A stretch of 8,296 nt of DNA, taken from the NCBI GenBank assembly GCA_024653645.1, contig JANLHK010000037.1:1-8296 (forward strand), given 5' to 3'. The stretch comes from Candidatus Roizmanbacteria bacterium. GTDB taxonomy: Bacteria; Patescibacteriota; Microgenomatia; UBA1406. The notes below the pieces were generated by a model. The model was not told where the DNA came from and did not search any database. It saw only the letters and a list, made by a program, of their open reading frames with translations. The position numbers were made by a program, and so were the translations under genes. Position 1 is the stretch's first letter; each line of letters begins with the position of its first letter. Positions 1 to 7,070 of this stretch are shown here, piece by piece.

Positions 1-659
1 ACCGTTGAAACCGTTTCATAGTCACGCATTTCACCAATAACAATGACATTGGGATCTTGTCGCAAAACCGCACGTAGTGCATTAGGAAACGAATGGGTAT
101 CACGCTTCACCTCACGTTGAGAAATAATGGATTTGCCCATAGGATACACAAATTCAATGGGATCTTCTATAGTCACAATGTGACTGTTTCTGGTCATATT
201 GATTTCATTTAATAATGAAGCTAGTGTGGTTGATTTTCCTTCGCCGGTTTGTCCGGTAATTAATACTAGTCCATCATGGTACTGCGAAAATTTATGGACT
301 ATCGATGGTAAACTTAATTCTTCAATGGTCGGTATGTTCTGGGGGACTAATCGAAGGCTCACTGCCATATTGCCCCGTTCATAATAGGCATTGGCACGGA
401 ACCGTGATACATCAAACGCAATACTGAAATCCAATTCTTTATTCAGGTAAAAGGTATCCTGCTGTTCTTTGGTGGTGAAACTAACAAAAAAACGATTAAC
501 GTCGAGCGCGGTTACGGTCGGATAGTCGATTAAGGGGTACAGTTTTCCATAAATGCGCAATGTAGGATGGTAGCCTACATTCATATGAAGATCACTCGCT
601 TTGCGTGTGATCACTTCTCTCAGAAGCTCAGCAGGATCGTTTTGTACATTATGTTCCAT
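1..659 (-). CDS. pilT: Type IV pilus retraction ATPase PilT, N-terminal part (cut by window edge)
   Basis: PilT is a hexameric cytoplasmic AAA-like ATPase of the secretion-ATPase superfamily that powers pilus depolymerisation and twitching. I read 219 complete codons from ATG 657-659 (MEHNVQNDPAELL...). The N-terminal PAS-like domain spans about residues 8-105 and contains the family signature KASDLHMNVG (20-29). The RecA-like domain follows, with Walker A GQTGEGKST (136-144), Asp box TIEDPIEF (163-170) and Walker B DPNVIVIGEMRD (202-213). The His box and the PilT-specific AIRNLIRE-type motif would lie beyond position 1, so PilT is favoured over PilB by the short N-terminus and closest domain pattern. 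Walker A differs from the usual GPTGSGKST at two positions (P to Q, S to E). The start lies 8 nt beyond the last base of the pilB stop codon (7 nt between), with only a distant GAGGA (674-678, inside pilB), so translation is probably coupled to pilB. Confidence 0.9.
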   Translation of the reverse strand, partial: MEHNVQNDPAELLREVITRKASDLHMNVGYHPTLRIYGKLYPLIDYPTVTALDVNRFFVSFTTKEQQDTFYLNKELDFSIAFDVSRFRANAYYERGNMAVSLRLVPQNIPTIEELSLPSIVHKFSQYHDGLVLITGQTGEGKSTTLASLLNEINMTRNSHIVTIEDPIEFVYPMGKSIISQREVKRDTHSFPNALRAVLRQDPNVIVIGEMRDYETVST

Positions 660-666
660 GGGTTTG

Positions 667-2391
667 TTACATGTCCTCGGCAACCCGTAATATTTCTTCT
701 ATCGTCGTTTCACCACGCAACGTCTTCAAAAAACCATCCTGTTTCATAGTGATAAGGCCTTCTTCTTGCGCCTGCTTTTCAATAACTTCCGCATTTGCCC
801 GCTGGAGAATAAGTTTATTCACTGCATTTGATGTTACTATAATTTCAAATATACCCACTCGTCCATAGTAACCAGTATTTCCGCATTCGGTACAGCCTTT
901 GCCTCTCCAAAGCATAAGCGGTTTGCCGTTAAATTCCTGAGGCAAAAAGTTGCCAAGAACTTCACGAATTTTTTTATCAAGTAACGCATCGGCTTGGTAT
1001 GATTCCTTACAGCTGGGGCATACTCTTCGCACAATACGTTGTCCTAATGCGGCATTAAGCACTGAAGCGATAAGAAAGGGTTCTGCTCCTAAATCAAGCA
1101 AACGGGGAATGGCGGTCGAGGCGTCATTGGTATGCAGTGTTGAAAATACCAAGTGTCCGGTAAGCGCTGCCTGAATGGCGAGTGCAGTTGTTTCTTGATC
1201 ACGAATTTCTCCGACCAGAATGATATTAGGGTCTTGTCGCAGGAAAGAACGCAATCCATTCGCGAAGGTGAGCCCTGCTTGTGGATTAATTTGCACCTGG
1301 TTAATACCGGGAATTTCATATTCTACTGGGTCTTCCAAAGTGAGAATATTCACAGACGATTGATTCAGGCGCGACAGTACTGAATACAGGGTCGTTGTCT
1401 TACCTGAACCGGTAGGGCCGGTTACCAAAATAATACCGTAAGGCTTGGTAATGGCTAATTCAAGGTGTTTCATTTGTACGCCCTGTAGTCCTAAATCAGG
1501 AAGTGACGGAATACCGCCGGTCTTTTTAAGAAGACGCATAACAATCTTTTCACCATGAACCGTTGGTAATGAAGACACACGAAGGTCGACTTCTTCACTA
1601 CCAATTTTAAAGGTAAAACGTCCGTCTTGGGGAATACGTTTTTCGTCGATACGCATTTGCGCAAGTATTTTGATACGGGACACCAGTGATTCGTGCAATG
1701 AACTGGGCAGCACCAATTTTTCATTTAATATACCGTCGATTCGGTAACGTATGCGTGTTCGTGTTTCCTGGGGCTCAACATGAATATCAGATGCGCGTGC
1801 CTTAACCGCAAATTCAAGCATGGTGTTCACAATTTTTGAAATAGGAGGCTCTTTAACCATGCGGTCTCCCATGTTAGTGGTTGTTTTTTCTTGTTGCTTT
1901 TTTTGTCCGCCAAACTCTTCAAGAGCACTCGTTACGGTCGGAGATATGCTTTGTTGATACTGAATATTAATAGCTTCCTCAATTTCCTTAGGATCTGCTA
2001 AAAAGGGCACAATGGTTTTGCCGGTCTTTTTTTCAAGGAAACTAATCGTTTCAAGATTGAGCGGGTCACTACTGGCTATTTTTATAATTGAGTTTTTTTG
2101 ATCATACTCAAAAGGAAATATAGCATACTGACGGGCAATACCTTCAGATATATGTGATAGTGCCTGGGGAGATGCAGCAACACCATCCAGCTTAATCAGC
2201 TGGACCTGCATAGCGTACGCCTTAGCCTGCATAATATGTTCGGGGGTGCTCAGTGAACGCTTGGTGAGGTATTCCTCTACGGGAATAGCATTTTTGAGCG
2301 CATCAATCTTGATTTCATTGAGGGCTTTGGCATCAAGAAGGTTATTTTTTTCAAAATACTCAAGGAATCGACTAATAGAATATGCACTCAT
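667..2391 (-). CDS. pilB: Type IV pilus assembly ATPase PilB (GspE/PulE family)
   Basis: This hexameric ATPase drives pilus extension at the inner membrane. The protein is 574 residues, a normal PilB length. It has an N-terminal MshEN/T2SSE_N-type domain (about 40-145), a linker rich in K, Q, E and T (about 155-180), and a core ATPase domain. Visible motifs are SDIHVEP (201-207), Walker A GPTGSGKT (325-332), Asp box LEDPVEYE (352-359), Walker B DPNIILVGEIRD (387-398), and His box TGHLVFSTLHTNDA (411-424). The zinc tetracysteine CPSC (458-461) plus CTEC (500-503) is typical of PilB/GspE and absent from PilT. I chose ATG 2391 rather than the longer in-frame ATG at 2418, because the added residues MSIVFIMIF overlap a consensus -10 box (2399-2404) placed exactly 7 nt before ATG 2391. 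The gene ends TAA at 667-669, just before pilT, in one operon. Confidence 0.95.
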   Translation of the reverse strand: MSAYSISRFLEYFEKNNLLDAKALNEIKIDALKNAIPVEEYLTKRSLSTPEHIMQAKAYAMQVQLIKLDGVAASPQALSHISEGIARQYAIFPFEYDQKNSIIKIASSDPLNLETISFLEKKTGKTIVPFLADPKEIEEAINIQYQQSISPTVTSALEEFGGQKKQQEKTTTNMGDRMVKEPPISKIVNTMLEFAVKARASDIHVEPQETRTRIRYRIDGILNEKLVLPSSLHESLVSRIKILAQMRIDEKRIPQDGRFTFKIGSEEVDLRVSSLPTVHGEKIVMRLLKKTGGIPSLPDLGLQGVQMKHLELAITKPYGIILVTGPTGSGKTTTLYSVLSRLNQSSVNILTLEDPVEYEIPGINQVQINPQAGLTFANGLRSFLRQDPNIILVGEIRDQETTALAIQAALTGHLVFSTLHTNDASTAIPRLLDLGAEPFLIASVLNAALGQRIVRRVCPSCKESYQADALLDKKIREVLGNFLPQEFNGKPLMLWRGKGCTECGNTGYYGRVGIFEIIVTSNAVNKLILQRANAEVIEKQAQEEGLITMKQDGFLKTLRGETTIEEILRVAEDM

Positions 2392-2398
2392 GAAAATC

Positions 2399-2428
2399 AT
2401 TATAAAGACTATTGACAAAAATGTGCAA
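2399..2428 (-). promoter_or_regulatory. pilB promoter, leaderless type
   Basis: On the minus strand a perfect TATAAT (2404 down to 2399) is followed by GATTTTC and then the pilB ATG at 2391. That puts the predicted first transcribed base on the A of the start codon. A weak -35 is available about 17-18 nt upstream: TGCACA (2427-2422, 4 of 6) or TTGCAC (2428-2423, 3 of 6). No ribosome binding site is present or possible. The -10 is seen directly; leaderless initiation is inferred from the spacing. Confidence 0.6.
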
Positions 2429-2452
2429 ATGAATTAGCTTGATATATATATT
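2412..2452 (+). promoter_or_regulatory. Candidate pilin promoter in the divergent intergenic region
   Basis: The plus strand has a perfect -35 hexamer TTGACA at 2412-2417, but 17 nt later there is only TAGCTT (2435-2440, 3 of 6). The better -10-like strings lie too far away, in the AT run at 2441-2452 (TATATT at 2447-2452). A second -35-like TTGATA (2439-2444) also lacks a well-spaced -10. A start site near 2459 would leave an untranslated leader of about 18 nt without a Shine-Dalgarno sequence. The region must drive the pilin gene, but the exact boxes are uncertain. The TTGACA overlaps the pilB promoter spacer on the other strand. Confidence 0.35.
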
Positions 2453-2477
2453 GCAAGTTAGAAGCACTATTACACCT

Positions 2478-3023
2478 ATGAAAACAAGAAATTCGGGCTT
2501 CACGCTGATTGAGCTTCTCATCGTTATCGCTCTCTTAGGTACCTTAGCAGTTGCTTTGCTTGCTGCTATCGATCCATTTGAACAATTTAAGAAAGCAACT
2601 GATACCGGAGTACGTAATACGGCTCAGGAATTTTATAACGCATCAATCCGCTATTATGCACAGCGAAACGGTTGGCCATCTCAATGGGCAGCGGAATTCA
2701 CCGACACGGCAGGTCATCAAATAGGAAGAGGCGATCCCAATGACATAGTAACCGGCCTGGTAGCCTCCAGTGAGTTAAAGCAAAACTTTGTTGAGCTTGC
2801 TGAAGATCAGCTTGACAAAATCTATGTGGCGCGACAGGGTGAATCGAAACTGATGGTGTGTTTTTCACCACAATCAAATTCATTCCTGAACGCTGATAAG
2901 AACGTTAAGTTTACAACCGTAGACCTTGACGTATCAGGTAACCCCAGCACTGACGCATCAACGACAGCGGGAACCTGTCAGGTGCACGGCGGAGCAGGAC
3001 CTTGTTACTGGTGCTTGTACTGA
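2478..3023 (+). CDS. Type IV pilin (prepilin), major-pilin-like
   Basis: This is a 181-residue prepilin, the probable structural subunit of the pilus. It has a short basic leader MKTRNSG, then the prepilin peptidase site G7|F8, with Glu at +5 of the mature protein (FTLIE). A hydrophobic helix LLIVIALLGTLAVALLAAI (about 13-31) follows. The next stretch, DPFEQFKKATDTGVRN...YNASIRYYAQ (32-59), is the usual alpha1-C amphipathic continuation of bacterial pilins. The globular part has cysteines at about 140 (MVCFSP) and a Cys-rich C-terminus, TCQ...GPCYWCLY. ATG 2478 is chosen over ATG 2439 because the latter would add 13 residues ahead of a class III leader that is already complete. No Shine-Dalgarno sequence is seen. 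The gene is divergent from pilB and ends TGA at 3021-3023. The major-subunit role is inferred from its position and its own promoter region; it could be a minor pilin. Confidence 0.88.
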   Translation: MKTRNSGFTLIELLIVIALLGTLAVALLAAIDPFEQFKKATDTGVRNTAQEFYNASIRYYAQRNGWPSQWAAEFTDTAGHQIGRGDPNDIVTGLVASSELKQNFVELAEDQLDKIYVARQGESKLMVCFSPQSNSFLNADKNVKFTTVDLDVSGNPSTDASTTAGTCQVHGGAGPCYWCLY

Positions 3024-3040
3024 TCAATTTAAGAAAATAG

Positions 3041-4987
3041 ACACTGTATCCTTACATTTGGGCAGCGGATGCCGGAGACCTGGTAGCCGCTGCCTTTCTT
3101 AATACCACAGCTCACCCACCAGGGTTTCCGCTTTATACCCTTTTTTTAAAGGTATTTTTTTTGTTGCCATTTGGCTCAATCGCACTGCGTGCTTCACTCG
3201 TCTCCTTAGTGTTTGCATTAGGCACGGTCTTTATGACCTACCGCCTCACCCACACTACCCTTGTTAGTATTTTTCCATCAGGAAAGAAAATGGCGGTCAT
3301 TGCTTTCTTTTCATGTCTCGCTGTTTTTTCTTCATTTACGTATTTGCTGTACGCCAATGTTCAAGAGGTATATATGCTGACATTGTTTTTTCTGAGTGCC
3401 ATCAGTTATTACTTACTGCGCATCTATCAACATGAAAACACCCATGACCATAGACTATTCTGGTTTTTTAGCATTATGGGTATTTTTCATCATTATATTC
3501 TCGTGTTGTCACTCGGCATATATATGGTTCTGTTCTGGAAGAAACGAAAAACGATTCTGCAATTTGTCAAGAAGCATGTTGTTATGCTCGGTAGTTTTAT
3601 ACTGTTGGGACTGGCACCGTACCTTATATGGTTTTTGATGACGCACGCTGATCCTCGACTGTATTGGGAGGAGCATACCTGGTGGGGGTTGATCAGAAAT
3701 ATATTGCGGCTTCAATATGGTATTGTGAACACCGGAGCCGGATTCCAGTCGGTGGTTAGTAAGCTGGGGAATGTCAGCGTATACTGGCAACATCTCTGGC
3801 TCCATTATTCTGCACTCTTGCTGCTATTCATTCCGGCCGGTATATACCTGTGGCATCACGAAAAGAGAATTGGTGCGTTTTACTTATTTAACTTCATGGT
3901 ATATGGTCCGCTTCTTGCTTTTTATATAGATGCCAACCTTAGGTTGAACAATGCCTTGGGCATTATTGAACGTTACTATCTGTTCTCATATATATTCATT
4001 CCGGCAATTATAGCCATTGGGTATTGCGCCGTTGAATCTTTTATTACACATATCCAGTATCTTCGTTCCTCATTAGCACGCACGCTACTTATACGTGGGC
4101 TATTTGTGGTTATTATGATCATCACGCCACTACTCTTGCTGTTTCGCTCATCAGCTGCCCTAGCAACACTGCTGAAGACACCAGTATTTGAAGATCATGC
4201 CCGCACGCTTCTTTCCATGGTGCCCAAACAGGCAGTTGTTATTATGACGGGTGATGTTGATTTGTTTCCCATGCAGTATGTTCGATATGTCCTGGGATAC
4301 CGTAGCGATGTGACGTTACTGCCCAGTGGACCTATGGATCTCAAAGGCTACGCTGATACCCTGACGCAACTTCCTGAGCTTCAGTATGAGCCAAAGGCAA
4401 CCGATAGCGCTTGGTTTGCTGATTTTGTTCAAACTATGCTGAAACAAGATAAGCCGGTACTGACCAATATTCAGAGTCCTCCTGATGGCTTTTCCTATCG
4501 CCAGTATCTTGCCTATATTTCTATTCTGCCCAAGGAAGATGAAGGAAAACTACTCATTGAAGCGGTTCCGGCCAGTAGGGTATCGGAGTTGAATCTCCCA
4601 CTGGTTAATGAGCAAACGATGGTGGGTCGTAAGTATCCCTTTTATTTCTACCGGGTCATACAGGAACGGTATGCACGTGCCCTGTTTGATTTAGGTGAGG
4701 CTCATTTTGCGCGTGATGACTTTGCCAGCACCGCATATATCTTGTCCCGTGCCTATCAGATGAATCGCATTGATGATGATATTGTTTCGCTCTACGCACT
4801 GAGCCTGATAAAAATTGATCAGTGTGATGATGCAGAAACGGTATTGCTGAACTACTACGAAGACAGCAAAGCAACGAAAGCGGCGTTTGCCCTGTCAAGA
4901 CTGTATGCTACGTGTTTAAAAAATCCTGAAAGATTTTCGTATTGGAATGAGGTGTACGAAAAAGCACTACAAACAGAAACACCATAA
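3041..4987 (+). CDS. DUF2723 (TMEM260-like, GT-C-type) membrane protein with C-terminal TPRs; 5' end missing or non-canonical
   Basis: DUF2723 proteins are multi-membrane GT-C-like enzymes; the animal member TMEM260 is a protein O-mannosyltransferase. Homology starts right after an in-frame TAG (3038-3040) with TLYPYIWAADAGDLVAAA. The family's first-loop acidic motif is here DAGDL (3068-3082), followed by HPPGFPLY (3113-3136). About nine transmembrane helices follow up to about position 4150. After them come the conserved VIMTGDVDLFPMQYVRYVLG (about 4238-4300), and about 105 residues of TPR-like helices (ARALFDLGEAHFARDD, AETVLLNYYEDS). The usual N-terminal helix before TLYP is absent, and there is no ATG, GTG or TTG between the TAG and TTG 3161. 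Starting at TTG 3161 gives 608 residues but discards the acidic motif. The coordinates mark the homologous frame, not a proven start. The rest of the frame (over 600 codons) is intact, so a recent deletion or an assembly fault is as likely as a working gene. The 3' end overlaps the YfhO gene. Confidence 0.8.
   Translation, partial: TLYPYIWAADAGDLVAAAFLNTTAHPPGFPLYTLFLKVFFLLPFGSIALRASLVSLVFALGTVFMTYRLTHTTLVSIFPSGKKMAVIAFFSCLAVFSSFTYLLYANVQEVYMLTLFFLSAISYYLLRIYQHENTHDHRLFWFFSIMGIFHHYILVLSLGIYMVLFWKKRKTILQFVKKHVVMLGSFILLGLAPYLIWFLMTHADPRLYWEEHTWWGLIRNILRLQYGIVNTGAGFQSVVSKLGNVSVYWQHLWLHYSALLLLFIPAGIYLWHHEKRIGAFYLFNFMVYGPLLAFYIDANLRLNNALGIIERYYLFSYIFIPAIIAIGYCAVESFITHIQYLRSSLARTLLIRGLFVVIMIITPLLLLFRSSAALATLLKTPVFEDHARTLLSMVPKQAVVIMTGDVDLFPMQYVRYVLGYRSDVTLLPSGPMDLKGYADTLTQLPELQYEPKATDSAWFADFVQTMLKQDKPVLTNIQSPPDGFSYRQYLAYISILPKEDEGKLLIEAVPASRVSELNLPLVNEQTMVGRKYPFYFYRVIQERYARALFDLGEAHFARDDFASTAYILSRAYQMNRIDDDIVSLYALSLIKIDQCDDAETVLLNYYEDSKATKAAFALSRLYATCLKNPERFSYWNEVYEKALQTETP
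3061..3100 (+). terminator. Terminator-like hairpin 37 nt after the pilin stop
   Basis: GGCAGCGG (3061-3068) is an exact inverted repeat of CCGCTGCC (3087-3094). After a 1x1 mismatch (A3069/G3086) the stem continues as TGCCGG (3070-3075) against CTGGTA (3080-3085), with two G-U pairs in RNA, closing on a 4-nt loop AGAC. The T-rich TTTCTT follows at 3095-3100. This is the shape of an intrinsic terminator and would end the pilin transcript. It also lies wholly within the conserved DUF2723 reading frame, so it may instead be a by-product of the Ala/Asp/Gly-rich coding motif. The T tract is only moderate. Confidence 0.45.
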
Positions 4988-7070
4988 CGTATCCGATTAA
5001 CGATCCGACTACACTGGCAAACCAGTACGGGGGAGTGTAGACAAAGTCTACCTGGTGATTGCCCGAAGGAACCGATACGGCCATAAATAGGATATTGGCA
5101 CGTCGTATCGTCATCTCCTGATTGCCGTTAATATACGCATGCCACCCGGGATACCAGAGTCTTCGCACATAGAGTAATTGTTCAGTCTTAGATTGAGTCT
5201 GAAACTGAATAGTATGCGGATCGTTTGTAACAACGGTCAGTGTTGCATCACCTTGAGTCTTCGAGCGGTTAATCAATAGAGGATACGATGTATAAACAGT
5301 CGATGGGTCGTACTCTCCATTTCCCAGCTTGCGTAGCAAATCCTGTTCGTTCAGAACAAACTCGACCTTATGGGTAAGCAGAAAGTCCGGTAGCACCCGA
5401 GGAACCGTGTAAAGGTACAGGTTTGAGTTGATAATCCGCGGCTTGTTATACGTCAATGGATACGGGGAAGCGACCGTATTGCATCCCAGAAGCTGCAGGT
5501 ATGACTCCATTCTTTTTTCAACTGTTTTTTCCATACCCAGCATGCGGTCAACATAAATATTAGAAATAAAAAACTGCAACCGGGTGGGGTTATACAGTGA
5601 ATAGTAAAACCCATCACATCGGGCTATCCCCGGTATGAGTTGAGTATGGGGCTCGAGAGCCGCATTAAGCGGCAGATAGTCTTCAACCCGCTGGTATCCC
5701 TGTTCTATAAGCTTTTTTTTGTACATTCTTCCAAAACCAACACCGACAAGAGCCTCATTGGGCTTTAGATATTTTTTTATCAGTGGAGTTTGGTAGACGG
5801 TTTTTTCACTGATAAGGGGAAAATAACCATAGAAGTGGTAAAACCCTCCCAGTATTTGCAGCGCAATGGCTACCAGTATCACTGGTTTTGATAGTTTAAA
5901 GGTATCGGCAGAGATGCCAATCAATATAATGGCAACAAAGACAACAAAAATGCACATACGGTAAATGCTGCGTATCGAATTAAAGACACCAATTCTGGTA
6001 AGACTTTTCAGGATCGGTACATCGCCCAACATAAAAATGAGCATGACTATTAACAGAACCACTAATATGGTGGGAAAAGTGATTTTGACGGTTTTGCGCA
6101 GATAGGAGAATAACAGAGTAAAGCCAATCAAGACAGACCCATATCCCATAAACAGATTTGCTTCCCAGGGTGAGGCATTATAGGCACCAAATCGGTCGGC
6201 AATAGTGGGATTGGTAAGCAGATTACCAAAAGGGAAGGGGGTAAACAGCGACAGAATAAGCTCGGGTGGAAACATGCCACGGGTAATAGCGCCTTGTCGA
6301 CTACTTTCAGTGGTAAATATCGCTGATTGGACCAGTTGGGGCAATGAAACCAGTATGAATATACTGCCATACCAGAAAAAAAGCATCAGCAGGTTACTAC
6401 TGAATTTCTTTCGGAAGATAAAATAGAACACACAAATCAATACCAGTAATTGCTGTGCCATACTGACAAAAAAATGACCGAACAAAAACTGCTGCGCTGC
6501 CATAAAACCAGCCAGTACCATGTATTTGGCGCTATTGCCTCGTATGCCAGCAAATAAGAAGTAGGTCGTGATGGGTATAAACGCTATTGCCTGAAATATT
6601 CCCTGATGCACAATTTCATAGAGCACAATACCTGAAAACATATAGGAAACAGCGCAAAAGAACGCTATATCTTTGCGTCTTGAAAATAGGGTGGTAAGCA
6701 GATACATGCCGGTTCCCAGTATGCCCAAGGAGATGGGATAGGTAAGGTTGAATGCGAGGGCAGGGGGCAAAAACCGGTAGAGAACCAAATTGAGTAGATT
6801 AAGGGCGCCTATTTGGCTTTCAGCCAGCAGTGGATAGCCGTGCGACTCAAGCGGGGAAATGAAGGGGAGTGAGTTTGTCTTAAGGGTCTGAGATAGGTAA
6901 TCCTTCAGGGCATAGTTAACATTAAATAAATCTGATATAGCATAATCCGGAATATAGAAAACGTGAAGGTCAGGTATAAAGAGTCGGATAAAAAATAAAA
7001 AAGCTACTATCCACAACCCGATGTTAAGACTGATATGCGAGGTCAAAAATTTGTGTATCATATGATACAT
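4908..7070 (-). CDS. YfhO-family integral membrane protein (GT-C-like)
   Basis: This is a 720-residue polytopic membrane protein. Family features are an N-terminal helix (about 15-33), then the first extracytoplasmic loop IPDYAISDLFNVNYALKDYL (40-59) with GYPLLAESQIGALNLLN (78-94). About ten more helices run to about residue 411. A large soluble domain (about 415-683) contains RLWYPGWHAYINGN (637-650) and VPSGNHQVDFVYTPPYW (667-683), and a last helix spans about 684-704. The YPGW...DG/NG and PxGxHxVxFxYxP patterns are the classic YfhO C-terminus. In Firmicutes, YfhO is linked to glycosylation of lipoteichoic acid with undecaprenyl-phosphate sugars; the substrate here is unknown. I chose ATG 7070 over an upstream ATG at 7166: the longer form would run through pilD coding sequence, and an extended -10 lies exactly 7 nt before 7070. 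ATG 7061 is a further option. The 3' end overlaps the DUF2723 frame by 80 bp, and the 5' end overlaps pilD by 2 bp. Confidence 0.88.
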   Translation of the reverse strand: MYHMIHKFLTSHISLNIGLWIVAFLFFIRLFIPDLHVFYIPDYAISDLFNVNYALKDYLSQTLKTNSLPFISPLESHGYPLLAESQIGALNLLNLVLYRFLPPALAFNLTYPISLGILGTGMYLLTTLFSRRKDIAFFCAVSYMFSGIVLYEIVHQGIFQAIAFIPITTYFLFAGIRGNSAKYMVLAGFMAAQQFLFGHFFVSMAQQLLVLICVFYFIFRKKFSSNLLMLFFWYGSIFILVSLPQLVQSAIFTTESSRQGAITRGMFPPELILSLFTPFPFGNLLTNPTIADRFGAYNASPWEANLFMGYGSVLIGFTLLFSYLRKTVKITFPTILVVLLIVMLIFMLGDVPILKSLTRIGVFNSIRSIYRMCIFVVFVAIILIGISADTFKLSKPVILVAIALQILGGFYHFYGYFPLISEKTVYQTPLIKKYLKPNEALVGVGFGRMYKKKLIEQGYQRVEDYLPLNAALEPHTQLIPGIARCDGFYYSLYNPTRLQFFISNIYVDRMLGMEKTVEKRMESYLQLLGCNTVASPYPLTYNKPRIINSNLYLYTVPRVLPDFLLTHKVEFVLNEQDLLRKLGNGEYDPSTVYTSYPLLINRSKTQGDATLTVVTNDPHTIQFQTQSKTEQLLYVRRLWYPGWHAYINGNQEMTIRRANILFMAVSVPSGNHQVDFVYTPPYWFASVVGSLIGYVMVFLFVVLFRTPHSNTKIFQDFLNT
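7054..7069. repeat. 16-bp perfect palindrome at the yfhO/pilD start
   Basis: TGTATCATATGATACA reads identically on both strands. It covers codons 1-6 of the YfhO gene, ends on the A of the pilD ATG, and includes the putative pilD -10 (TATCAT, 7056-7061). Its symmetry and position suit a dimeric DNA-binding regulator, or it may simply reflect the overlapping TATCAT/ATGATA strings. Confidence 0.55.
7056..7061 (+). promoter_or_regulatory. Candidate pilD -10 box, leaderless geometry
   Basis: TATCAT (5 of 6 to TATAAT) is followed by seven bases, ATGATAC, and then the pilD ATG at 7069. This is the same spacing as at pilB and yfhO. No convincing -35 is found 16-18 nt upstream. The box is embedded in the first codons of the YfhO gene on the other strand. 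Confidence 0.4.

Noticed and set aside
2392..2418. Longer pilB start at ATG 2418
   Set aside because: The nine extra residues are encoded over a consensus TATAAT correctly spaced for the next ATG, and they have no domain role.
2441..2452. AT dinucleotide run as a microsatellite or phase-variation repeat
   Set aside because: It has only about five units and sits in an AT-rich promoter region, too short to claim as a phase-variable tract.
3002..3037. Hydrophobic frame (LLLVLVLIN...) over the pilin 3' end as the missing DUF2723 first helix
   Set aside because: It is in the right frame, but it is followed by TAG, preceded by charged residues and a TGA at 2951, and has no start codon. It looks like a by-product of the CYWCLY codons.
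3142..3148. T_TTT_TTA slippery heptamer in the DUF2723 frame
   Set aside because: The in-frame protein homology is continuous on both sides, and the -1 frame yields no sensible product, so programmed frameshifting has no support.
837..4898. Numerous 60-98 residue open frames antisense or out of frame to the large genes
   Set aside because: They overlap clearly conserved genes, have no recognisable motifs or start signals, and are expected by chance.
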